Of a stretch of DNA of 64,000 bases, positions 55,524-64,000 are shown in pieces. The notes below the pieces were generated by a model. That model searched no databases, was not told the DNA's origin, and saw nothing but the letters and a program-made list of their open reading frames with translations. Source of the stretch: Leptodontidium sp. MPI-SDFR-AT-0119 (lineage: Eukaryota > Ascomycota > Leotiomycetes > Helotiales > Leptodontidiaceae); assembly GCA_020726505.1 (NCBI GenBank), contig JAHLEZ010000007.1, positions 434,001 to 498,000 of the forward strand, read 5' to 3'. Positions within the stretch are counted from its first letter, which is position 1, and each line of letters opens with the position of its first letter. A program made the position numbers and the translations under genes.

Positions 55524-58500
55524 CTACCGCGCACTCCTCAAAAACGCAAAAACACCACCACTATACCCCGCCAAACCGCTCACTTTCACTTTCTCCGCCA
55601 CATCTTTCCAATCTCTAACCGCGTCTCTTAGTTGCTCATCTAGCATGAGATTCTCAACGTGTAGACGAAGGAAGACGGCCATCCAGGCTTGCACGACGTC
55701 GAAGTCGCGGTTGGCTTTTAGGCGGGAAGTCAGGGCGCGCACGAAGGAGAGTTGTTCGTTGTTGTCTGGGGAAGGGGAGAGGGAGCGGATCTCGAGATCG
55801 GCGGTTGAGGGAGAGAGGGTTTTGAGGTGTGTTATGAAGGGGGTGACTGTTTGATTAGTTAGTTAGGTTGGTTTTGATAGCGTATTTGTGGAATGGGTGG
55901 GAACATACAATTACCAGACTCACTACCAGCACGCAGTGTGATCGTAAACGCACCCTCCGTAACCTGTCGTCCCATCTTCATGATCCTCGATCGCTCCGCG
56001 GCCGTGCTCGCCGCAGATTCCTCGTCAACTCTGGAAATGGGCATGGCGTTATCGAGGGCCGGGAGGAAGAAAGGTGCTTTTTCGGGGAGTTTGGGCGCTT
56101 CTTTGGGTTTGTTGCGTTCTTTGATTTGGTCCAGGTGGAGGAGTGTCATCCAGTTACTTTTCGGTACGAGACTGAGTGACATGATGTCTTCACTTAGTTG
56201 GTCTAGCGACGGGACGGGAGCGGAGTCGTCGGTTTCGGAGGATTCGTCTTCGAATGCGCCGGAGAGGAGACCTTGTCCGTTTTCTCCAGACACAGTTGGG
56301 CCGGATATGGACGCGATTTCGCTTTCTGAGATGTGGCGTGAGGGGACGTGCTTGAAGAGAGTGATGTTATTCCAGATGTTGACGCCGACTTGGCCTTCAC
56401 ATGTCGTGGCTAGGAATTCACCTGTTGCCGAGAATGAGAGAGCAGTGCATTGAGTCTCCATGCGTATGGCATCGATGAGATGGCCCGTTGGGAGATCCCA
56501 GACTCGGACAACGCAGTCTTTGGATGCGGCGATTATCCAGCGGCCGTCGTTGGAAAAGCAGAAATCGTTGATGGAGCCTTGGCAGCCGCGGAGTTCTCTG
56601 ATTGTCTTCTTCGTAGCTAGGTCGACTACTTTTATGGAGAGGTCGTCGCACGAGAGTGCGATTAAGTCGTTTGGTGCGTGGTATCTGATACCGGTGAGGC
56701 CAACCGGAGGGTACCAGTCAATTTCATCAACGAGTTTTCCGGATCCGAATTCCCAGAATTTGACTTTGCCGTCAAGGGAGCAACTGATGACATTCTTATT
56801 CAGAGAATCAACAACTAGGCCAGTAACCGATTTCCTGTGTTTACCGAGTCCCATTTGAAATGTGCCTGCTTTTGCTGGAGCTGCAGAGCCCTCTGCTTCG
56901 AGTTGTAACTGGTGCTTGACCTTCTTCGCTTGTGCTTTGGTCAACTTGCATGGATAACGCTGTCGATGCTGCCCAGATTGCAGGTTGAACGTATCAATAC
57001 CACCCGTCTCTGATCCAACCACAGCAAAGGTCCCACAAGGACTCATGGCAACACTGCTGACGTATCCACCATCACCGGTTTCCAATGCCCATCGGCCTGC
57101 CTTCTTTCTTCCCCAGAACCAAGTTCGGGCAGCGTTGTCTTGGTGATGGCCAGTCACAACACTTTCCCATCCAGTCGTGCCACTTGCAGTAGCATCTGTG
57201 GGTTTCTTGTCCCGGTTGATGCCCTTTTGCCAGATAGCACCACTTCCAGCATTTGCTCCAAATCCACCATCCCGGTTCAACGACATAGCTACACATGTAA
57301 TCTCAGGTGCCTTGAGATCCTCCAGAGAACTTGATTGGTTTGCCAATGTGCTTGCTAATAGACCCAGCTTCTTCGCCTTCTTACGGATGTTGCCTTGGCT
57401 GAGTTCCGTACTCTGTGCATCTTTTCGTAAACTCCATCCCCACAGACTTCGATCCTTTCCAGCGCTAAGGAGCCACTTCCCTCCACTATCTGCGCCGTCG
57501 AAATCAGTTGGCAAGAAAAGAAGTTTTGTGACGGGTGCTGCGTGGCCACTTCTCGAATGGAGGATTCGTGGGATGGGCGAGAATGGCGATTCGTCGAATA
57601 TCCAAGTTTTCAGAGAATTGTCCAGACCACTGGTCACAACAACTTGCTGGCCCCAGAGAAATTCGACCTTGCTGACACCTCCTCCAACGGTAGCTCCAGC
57701 ATCCGATGGCGGGTTGTGGGCTCCTCGAAGTACTCCCATGACTCTTCCGCCATTGTTCAGATCCCAGAATGTTACATCTCCAGTATCTGGACCAGCGGTA
57801 GCCATAACTCCAGCTTTCCTTCCGTCCTCGCCAGCACCCATGTCGTCCGTCCGGAATGAAATTGACGTGATTGGGGAGTTTCCTCCATCGAGCTGTATCA
57901 CCGTCTTATCGGCTCGGATATCATGGATGATCAGAGGTCCTTCTGAATATGCAATTGCTAGCAAAGAAAGCGCTGGAGTGGGTTGAAGGACGGTGACCGA
58001 ACCACAGTTCGCAGCAGGTGGCATAATCGTGAAGATCAATTTCCCAGAGCTGACATTCCAAATCTCAACCCCTCCATCCTTCCTCCCGGCGAAAATCTTG
58101 TTCAAGTATGTGGGCATATTTGTGATTCCTCCAGTCAACTCATTCCCACCCTTTGGTGCCGCCGTTGGGTACAAAGTCGTGTAGTGTTCATATGTGGCTG
58201 ATTTCCATACTTCGATCCTCGTTGTACAGCATCCTATGATCCATGTGCCGAATGTCAAAATTTGCTTGATCGGTTCCTCGAGGTCTGTGGGAACCTCTAA
58301 TTCTGCCACTTTCTTCCCCCGCTTGAAGACCCAGAATCCTGGCGTAGAGTCCACACCTCCAAATGCTGCGAATACAACATCTTTGCATGCCAGTGTCGCA
58401 GTGATATCCTCAGGGGTCTGCGGCCGAGTAAGGAAGATGAGGCCGAGTCCGCGTTTGAGGTCGTAGGTTTGGAGACATCTGCCGACGGAGGTTGTGATCT

Positions 58501-58737
58501 GGAAGGTCTTTTGGCCCAGGGCTACCGATGTGAAGGGCACTGGAGTCGAAGATACTAAACCAATTGTCTAGAATCATCAGCATAGATTTCAATCATGCAT
58601 AGTCTCCCATAACATACTCTGAAGGGGGAGAAAAGTTTCGATTCCCGTTTTGTGGTCCGCGGCGCATCAGCACCATTGAGCCTCTGTCTTTTCGTAACTG
58701 GACCATCTTGCCCGCGCTCAATCAAACTTGATGGCAT
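55524..58737 (-). CDS. UTP21: UTP21/WDR36, SSU processome WD40 protein
   Basis: Utp21 is a UTP-B subcomplex subunit of the nucleolar SSU processome, needed for 18S rRNA maturation. Three exons, 58737-58618, 58567-55909 and 55846-55524, with 50- and 62-bp introns, give 1033 aa. The first junction yields the conserved LFSPFRTIGLVSSTPVPFTS and QITTSVGRCLQTYDLKRG. Tandem WD40 blades fill roughly residues 60-750, for example GSINDFCFSNDGRWIIAAS and DCVVRVWDLPTGHLID. The Utp21-specific C-terminal domain follows (NWMTLLHLDQIKERNKPKE, FFLPAL) and continues across the last junction into FTPFITHLKTLSP and AWMAVFLRLHVENLM. Start chosen at MPSSLIERGQ because it splices in frame into that block. Divergent from VIP1. 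Confidence 0.93.
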
Positions 58738-59499
58738 ATTCCTAATAAATGCGCTTCGGCCGTGAAATTCATAGAGTTCTGCTGGTGGTGGCAGTGGTGT
58801 AGCAGTCTTCACGAATGCATGGTGTTGATGGAGGACGATTGATATGGAGCTGTCGCAACTTTTTTCGTCGGACAAAATAATTATTTTCGCCGATGGGGAC
58901 CCCTGCACCTCCAGCTGGGAGAGGAACAGTGAGTGACAGTGAGGCGAGGGTAACAGGCGTGGGGGATGGTCGCAGCGATTGAAAGGTGCAGCCTTGCCTT
59001 ACTTATTACGAGTACCTGCTCTTATTTCTTTTCATTTCCCTTCTTCTTTCCTTCTTTCCTTCTTCCCTTCTTCTCTGCTTCTCCCTCTCGTGTCCAATCT
59101 GTGAATCCCCTCAATCTCTGCCCTCCTTCCTGTCTACGATGGCTGCGCCCATAACCACACCCTCCCACCCAAGCCAGCCAACCTGAGCCAGCATGCTCAG
59201 AAGGTGTCCATGCCATGCCCTCTTTATTGTGGTCGCTGCTTCCAGGCCATGCCCATGCCCACGCCCACGGCTGGCCACACCCCTTCCCTTCCTTCCATTG
59301 CCTTGTCCCACCCCAAAAACGTCATAGTTCCTATCTGATAAGGAAAGGAAGAGCTTGACAGGGAACAAAAAATGATTCCCCAGCTCAACACGAATTTCGC
59401 CTATGTCGCGCGCCCCTCCTCCAGATACTCCCTTTGCCTCATGTCAATTCTGCGACGTCTTTTCGACTGTTGGAAGGCTTAGGAGACCCAAGGCAAGAA

Positions 59500-59536
<37 letters not shown>

Positions 59537-59575
59537 CTGAGCCTGACCTGAATCGCCTCCTGCCCGGACTCGGCC
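58738..59575. promoter_or_regulatory. Shared upstream region of UTP21 and VIP1
   Basis: This 838-bp gap separates two divergent start codons. On the VIP1 side a strong pyrimidine tract (59021-59098, TTTCC/TTCTT units) is a typical fungal core-promoter element, and a hexamer repeat lies just before the start. No TATA box seen, as expected for housekeeping genes. Confidence 0.55.
59500..59546. repeat. (AGCCAG)n hexamer repeat in the VIP1 leader
   Basis: About seven hexamer units lie 30-75 bp before ATG 59576. In one frame they spell Glu-Pro repeats, but that frame ends at 59646 and does not join VIP1, so the repeat is probably in the 5' untranslated region. Confidence 0.7.
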
Positions 59576-62500
59576 ATGGATCTTCCTTTGACCAGTCGCA
59601 GCAGCAGCATGTCCATGTCCACGACCCAGACCGCATCCACGACTAAGCATCCTAGTCCACTCCCAATACCAGTCCCAGGACCACCAGCTGTGGAGACGTC
59701 GTCGACTTCTTTGCAGAATTCTGGCCCAAGCCCAATCCTGAGTCTGGAAAACGAAAATCTACTTCTTACCAATCCTCCCCCGACGACAAATCTCCCCAAA
59801 TCGAAGCCCCGTACGGCCTCTCATACCCTCTCCTCTGCTGCAGGACTCAATCCACCAACACGCAAAGGCCGATATGCGGAGCCGGGAACGACTGACACCC
59901 ATTCAGAACGAGCCAGTATTTCTATGCCTCCGCCTCAACGCAGACCGTCCCTAGCACGATCGCGAACTTCCTCTACATACAGTCAAAGGGTGATTGTGGC
60001 GGACTTGAAGGCGGTGGCGGGTACAAGCAGGAGGACAAGCAGAGACGATTTTGCCGTGGAGGATATTGATACCCCAAAGCTTTCTCCCGGAATCATGGCG
60101 GACGAGACGCAAAAGCTCTCCTTGCCAGACCCGGCATTGAGGCAGAGACCATCAGTCTCCGAGTTTGACTCGAAGAGAATGTCCGTCTCCTCGATATACT
60201 CCCTCAGTTCGGCGCGGGCAGGAGGGGCACCAAGCTCGATTGCTTCAGCCAACGGATCGGAACCTGGCACAGGAGCAACAACAGCGACAGCAATTGGATC
60301 GAGGACACCATCTGGCGCACTGTCACCGAATACCAAAAGTATGCAGGCGGAACCAGGAACGTCTGCGGTCTCTGTCACTACGTCATCTTCAAGTCAGTTT
60401 TCAGGACAAGGACATACAGGTCACCAACTCACCCCTCGAGAGACTCCCCAAGCGGCGACTGAGATTGCCAAACGAAATGCAGTCCAAAGAGGGGAAGGAG
60501 CACCTAGGACCCAACCTCCAGGAAGATCTAGGAGTCGAGCCAAGAGAAGATTCAGTGGAAGCACCGGCGCAAGCAGCCATAGTCCAAGCAGTGAGAGAGG
60601 AATGCACTCGAAGAGAGACAGGGACGAGGAGAAAGCAACGTCGATTGGCATCATTGGTGTCTGTGCGCTTGACGTGAAAGCTCGAAGCAAGCCCAGTCGG
60701 AACATCTTGAACCGCCTGATATCAAAAGGGGAATTTGAAGTGGTTGTCTTCGGCGACAAGGTTATCCTGGACGAAGATGTTGAGAATTGGCCAGTCTGCG
60801 ATTTCTTGATATCATTCTACTCGGACGGCTTTCCTCTGGACAAAGCAATCGCTTATGTGAAGGCCCGGAAACCATTCTGTGTCAATGATGTGCCCATGCA
60901 AAAGATGCTTTGGGATCGACGGATCTGTCTGATGATCTTGGACAAGATCAATGTTCCAACCCCAAAGCGAGTTGAAGTCAACCGTGATGGCGGACCAAGC
61001 ATTCTCACTCCAGAGATGGCTCAACATTTGAAGGACACGACGGGTGTCGTTCTCGAAGGTCCAGAGGATGGTACTGGTGGGCAATGCAGAGCTCCTCGGA
61101 AAGTTGAACTTCTCGATGATGGTGATACCTTGAGTGTGGATGGAACACTATTGGCCAAACCATTCGTCGAAAAGCCCATCAGTGGTGAGGATCACAACAT
61201 ATGCATCTACTTTCCTAAAAGTCAAGGAGGCGGAGCCAGAAAGCTGTTCCGCAAGATTGGGAACAAGAGTTCCGAATGGGTCGAAGATATGAACATCCCA
61301 AGAGCCATTCTAGAGCCAGGAAGCAGCTACCTATATGAAAAGTTCATGAAGGTTGATAATTCAGAAGACGTCAAGGCATACACTGTCGGACCTACGTATT
61401 GTCATGCTGAAACTCGAAAGTCACCAGTTGTGGACGGTTTGGTCAGACGAAACACCCACGGCAAAGAGGTCCGGTACATCACCAGTCTATCGAAGGAGGA
61501 GACTGCAATGGCAAGTCGGATTGCTACCAGTTTTGGCCAACGGGTCTGCGGATTTGATCTGCTACGTGCAGAGGGGAAAAGCTTTGTCATTGACGTAAAT
61601 GGTTGGAGTTTCGTCAAGGACAATGAGGAATACTACGACCAATGCTCGAGGATCTTGAAGGATATGTTCATCAAGGACAAACAGAGACAGATGGGCCTCA
61701 CTTCGGGAGGAACATCGAGCGTTGCTTCACCTCAGCCGGACGGAACCGTCAGTCCAGTGACTCGAAAAGAGGCGATTCCCAAAGAGGGTCATAGATCTGC
61801 GCTTCAGCAAATTCTCGCAAAATCTCCAAGCATGTCCAAACTACATGCACATGCACATCATCATAGGAAGTCGACACCACATAGTGATTCTCCTGAGGTT
61901 TCTGCCGCACCAACGCCCAGAACGTCACCTCCTGGGGCCGATAGGGGGGTTCCATTACCCACAGTTCCATCGCAGCCTCTACTGCCACCTCCTGCTGTCA
62001 CTCTTCCATCCAGCGCGCCATCCAGCGCACCATCCACAGTGCCATCAACACCCACACCCGCTACTAGTGTCGTGAATGGAGACATGCATCCCCCACCCCC
62101 TCCAGCACCAAAGCATACTTGGAAGCTTAAGGGTATGGTATCTGTCATTCGTCACGCTGACCGAACACCCAAACAAAAGTACAAATTTACCTTCCACACC
62201 AGGCCATTCATAGAGCTGCTGAAGGGTCATCAAGAGGAGGTGCTTCTCACTGGCGAGGCCGCCCTTGACAGTGTGGCTGTTGCGGTTGATGAGGCTCTGC
62301 AAGAAGGCATTGAAGACCGTGAGAAGCTTCGGACCTTGAAGAATGTACTCGCAAAGAAAGGTGGATGGGCTGGTACGAAAGTCCAGATCAAGCCAATGTT
62401 CAGAAAGAGGAAGCCGGAAGAGCTGCTTGTAACCACGCTAGGATCTCTTGATGAGGCGGGACTAAACAACGTCTCGGACGCTTTGAGGAATGTCAAGGAC

Positions 62501-64000
62501 CCCGAAATAAATGCAGGCGAAGAAAGTCATGATGATGGTGATGAACCGGCAGGAAGGTCACCCAAGAGACAAGACTCGTTATCTGGGGTCACTCTCTCCA
62601 GAATTACAGCTGCAGAGAACAGTCTTATCCTTGATAAGCTTCAACTCATCGTCAAATGGGGTGGAGAGCCTACTCATTCAGCAAGGTATCAGTCTCAAGA
62701 ATTGGGAGAAAACATGCGCAATGATCTTCAGTTGATGAATAAGGAGGTTCTCGACGAGGTCCACGTATTCAGCAGCTCGGAGCGACGTGTCACTACGAGC
62801 GCACAGATCTGGGCGTCCGCCTTTACTGATCAAAAGGAGCTTCCAAGCGATTTCATCACTATTCGCAAGGATCTCCTCGACGATTCCAATGCTGCAAAAG
62901 ATGAAATGGATAAGGTCAAGAAAAGGCTCAAGAGTTTACTTCGTCAAGGAAATGAGGCGCCACCACAATTCGCATGGCCTGCGAACATGCCAGAACCGTC
63001 AATTGTCCAGAGATATGTGGTCCAGCTGATGAAATTCCACCGAAGAGTCATGCGTGCCAATTATAGCAAACTTTATGGGGGTGCTTCATCATCACTCAAC
63101 GCTATCGCAAACCCCGGTGACAAGGAGAAGGCGGAATCAACCCCAAGTGGCAATGCTCTTTCGCAAGCAACAGCCACAGGCAATATCCAGTCCCGCTGGT
63201 GCTGCGGTGAAGACGCAGAGCTGTTCAAGGAGAGATGGGAGAAGTTGTTCAGCGAATTCTGTGATGCCGACAAGGTGGATCCTAGCAAGATTTCCGAGCT
63301 CTACGATACTATGAAGTTCGATGCTCTACACAATCGCCAATTCCTGGAATGGGTCTTTACTCCAAGCAAGACAATTCTTGCAGAAGAGGAGGAAGCTATT
63401 GCAGCAGAATCCAAGGGCATCGAGAAGCAAAAGGCGCAGCCAAGGGAGCCGGAAGAGTCCGTGATTGACAGCCAGACTGTGTCTTTCGAAAAGTCTGAAA
63501 CGAATAAGAGTCTTCATAGACGCGTGTTCAGACGTCGATCGGTCATGGTGGGAAGTAAGAGCTCTGAAGAAACCCCCGAGCAATACTTCCGCTTGTTCAC
63601 AGGTAGTAGCCAAACGAAGGCCAAAACTGACGCCAGGCTCGAAAAGCTACGAGAGCTATACAAGATGGCCAAGGTTCTATTTGATTACATTTGTCCTCAA
63701 GAATACGGAATGACCGATGCAGAGAAGCTGGAGATTGGATTACTAACATCGCTTCCTCTCTTGAAGGAGATTGTTCAGGATCTGGAGGAAATGCAAGCTT
63801 CCGACGACGCTAAATCCTTCATCTACTTCACCAAAGAGTCACATATCTACACGCTTCTCAATTGTATCCTCGAAGGTGGTATCACGACCAAGATAAAGCG
63901 AAGTGCCATTCCAGAACTCGACTACCTCTCGCAGATATGCTTTGAGCTGTATGAATCCGAGAACAAGACTCCCCCTGGCGTGGAAGACGTGGCGAAATAT
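59576..64000 (+). CDS. VIP1: VIP1/Asp1/PPIP5K inositol pyrophosphate kinase-phosphatase (3' truncated by window)
   Basis: Bifunctional enzyme: the kinase domain phosphorylates InsP6/InsP7 at the 1-position and the acid-phosphatase-like domain removes it, setting cellular inositol pyrophosphate levels. The frame is open from ATG 59576 to the window edge, 1475 codons, without introns. Residues 1-350 are disordered and Ser-rich. The kinase region starts at about residue 357 ([17 protein letters not shown]) and contains the catalytic-type Asp of [10 protein letters not shown] near 673. A Pro/Ser linker follows ([13 protein letters not shown]). The histidine acid phosphatase-like domain starts with IRHADRTPK (His about 860), and the partner His is in [10 protein letters not shown] (about 1423), so both phosphatase residues are present. 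The C-terminus lies beyond 64000. ATG 59609 is an alternative start. Confidence 0.95.
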   Translation, partial: MDLPLTSRSSSMSMSTTQTASTTKHPSPLPIPVPGPPAVETSSTSLQNSGPSPILSLENENLLLTNPPPTTNLPKSKPRTASHTLSSAAGLNPPTRKGRYAEPGTTDTHSERASISMPPPQRRPSLARSRTSSTYSQRVIVADLKAVAGTSRRTSRDDFAVEDIDTPKLSPGIMADETQKLSLPDPALRQRPSVSEFDSKRMSVSSIYSLSSARAGGAPSSIASANGSEPGTGATTATAIGSRTPSGALSPNTKSMQAEPGTSAVSVTTSSSSQFSGQGHTGHQLTPRETPQAATEIAKRNAVQRGEGAPRTQPPGRSRSRAKRRFSGSTGASSHSPSSERGMHSKRDRDEEKATSIGIIGVCALDVKARSKPSRNILNRLISKGEFEVVVFGDKVILDEDVENWPVCDFLISFYSDGFPLDKAIAYVKARKPFCVNDVPMQKMLWDRRICLMILDKINVPTPKRVEVNRDGGPSILTPEMAQHLKDTTGVVLEGPEDGTGGQCRAPRKVELLDDGDTLSVDGTLLAKPFVEKPISGEDHNICIYFPKSQGGGARKLFRKIGNKSSEWVEDMNIPRAILEPGSSYLYEKFMKVDNSEDVKAYTVGPTYCHAETRKSPVVDGLVRRNTHGKEVRYITSLSKEETAMASRIATSFGQRVCGFDLLRAEGKSFVIDVNGWSFVKDNEEYYDQCSRILKDMFIKDKQRQMGLTSGGTSSVASPQPDGTVSPVTRKEAIPKEGHRSALQQILAKSPSMSKLHAHAHHHRKSTPHSDSPEVSAAPTPRTSPPGADRGVPLPTVPSQPLLPPPAVTLPSSAPSSAPSTVPSTPTPATSVVNGDMHPPPPPAPKHTWKLKGMVSVIRHADRTPKQKYKFTFHTRPFIELLKGHQEEVLLTGEAALDSVAVAVDEALQEGIEDREKLRTLKNVLAKKGGWAGTKVQIKPMFRKRKPEELLVTTLGSLDEAGLNNVSDALRNVKDPEINAGEESHDDGDEPAGRSPKRQDSLSGVTLSRITAAENSLILDKLQLIVKWGGEPTHSARYQSQELGENMRNDLQLMNKEVLDEVHVFSSSERRVTTSAQIWASAFTDQKELPSDFITIRKDLLDDSNAAKDEMDKVKKRLKSLLRQGNEAPPQFAWPANMPEPSIVQRYVVQLMKFHRRVMRANYSKLYGGASSSLNAIANPGDKEKAESTPSGNALSQATATGNIQSRWCCGEDAELFKERWEKLFSEFCDADKVDPSKISELYDTMKFDALHNRQFLEWVFTPSKTILAEEEEAIAAESKGIEKQKAQPREPEESVIDSQTVSFEKSETNKSLHRRVFRRRSVMVGSKSSEETPEQYFRLFTGSSQTKAKTDARLEKLRELYKMAKVLFDYICPQEYGMTDAEKLEIGLLTSLPLLKEIVQDLEEMQASDDAKSFIYFTKESHIYTLLNCILEGGITTKIKRSAIPELDYLSQICFELYESENKTPPGVEDVAKY

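Noticed and set aside
57177..57986. 269-codon plus-strand frame
   Set aside because: Antisense to the WD40 region of UTP21.
59434..59646. Glu-Pro repeat protein
   Set aside because: The frame is created by the AGCCAG repeat, ends before VIP1 and is in another frame; better explained as VIP1 leader.

Overview
The window is nuclear DNA of a filamentous ascomycete, most likely a leotiomycete (class placement is inference). Support: many short spliced introns (41-91 bp, GTRNGT...YAG), a HET-domain gene, a 2EXR-type gene, a CBM18-rich glyoxal oxidase, a DUF4360 secreted protein, an annexin with a long disordered N-terminus, and ordinary eukaryotic housekeeping genes. No transposase, CRISPR array or bacterial operon was seen.

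Layout. 0-2.5 kb: no supported gene, two short tandem repeats. 2.5-7.1 kb: two RRM-type RNA-binding genes facing away from each other, 2544-4456 (-) and 5613-7086 (+). 7.1-10.2 kb: eroded coding remnants, including a 2EXR-like pseudogene and a reading frame broken only by TAA codons. 10.6-16.1 kb: a tandem plus-strand array of a MYND-type zinc-finger family (copy A decayed, B open, a C-terminal scrap, C with a frame break). 16.8-19.5 kb: annexin (-). 20.3-23.5 kb: secreted glyoxal oxidase with four chitin-binding modules (-). 24.4-25.5 kb: YAE1 (-) with a puzzling downstream open frame. 25.8 kb: an intron-containing tRNA-Gly(CCC). 26.1-29.1 kb: a degenerate spliced gene (-). 30.2-32.7 kb: HET-domain gene (-). 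32.7-36.2 kb: gene-poor. 36.3-38.1 kb: third RRM gene (-). 39.6-40.9 kb: MYND copy D (+). 41.7-43.2 kb: GPI2/PIG-C (-). 46.1-47.0 kb: single-pass membrane protein (+). 49.3-51.8 kb: a small C2H2 protein and a damaged unknown gene (+). 52.9-53.6 kb: secreted DUF4360 protein (-). 55.5-58.7 kb: UTP21 (-), divergent from VIP1/PPIP5K (+), which starts at 59576 and runs off the right edge.

How the genes relate. The housekeeping genes act in separate processes: SSU processome (UTP21), inositol pyrophosphate synthesis (VIP1), GPI-anchor synthesis (GPI2), Fe-S delivery to Rli1 (YAE1) and membrane binding (annexin). They are not a functional cluster. The striking pattern is the contrast between long, perfectly open housekeeping frames and the nearby small multicopy families (MYND, 2EXR, an unknown frame, a damaged unknown gene), which carry stops and frameshifts. 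Because thousands of housekeeping codons are free of breaks, I read these lesions as real gene decay in accessory sequence rather than assembly error; this is inference.

All exon boundaries were read by eye from splice consensus plus frame and family continuity. No search or alignment program was run.
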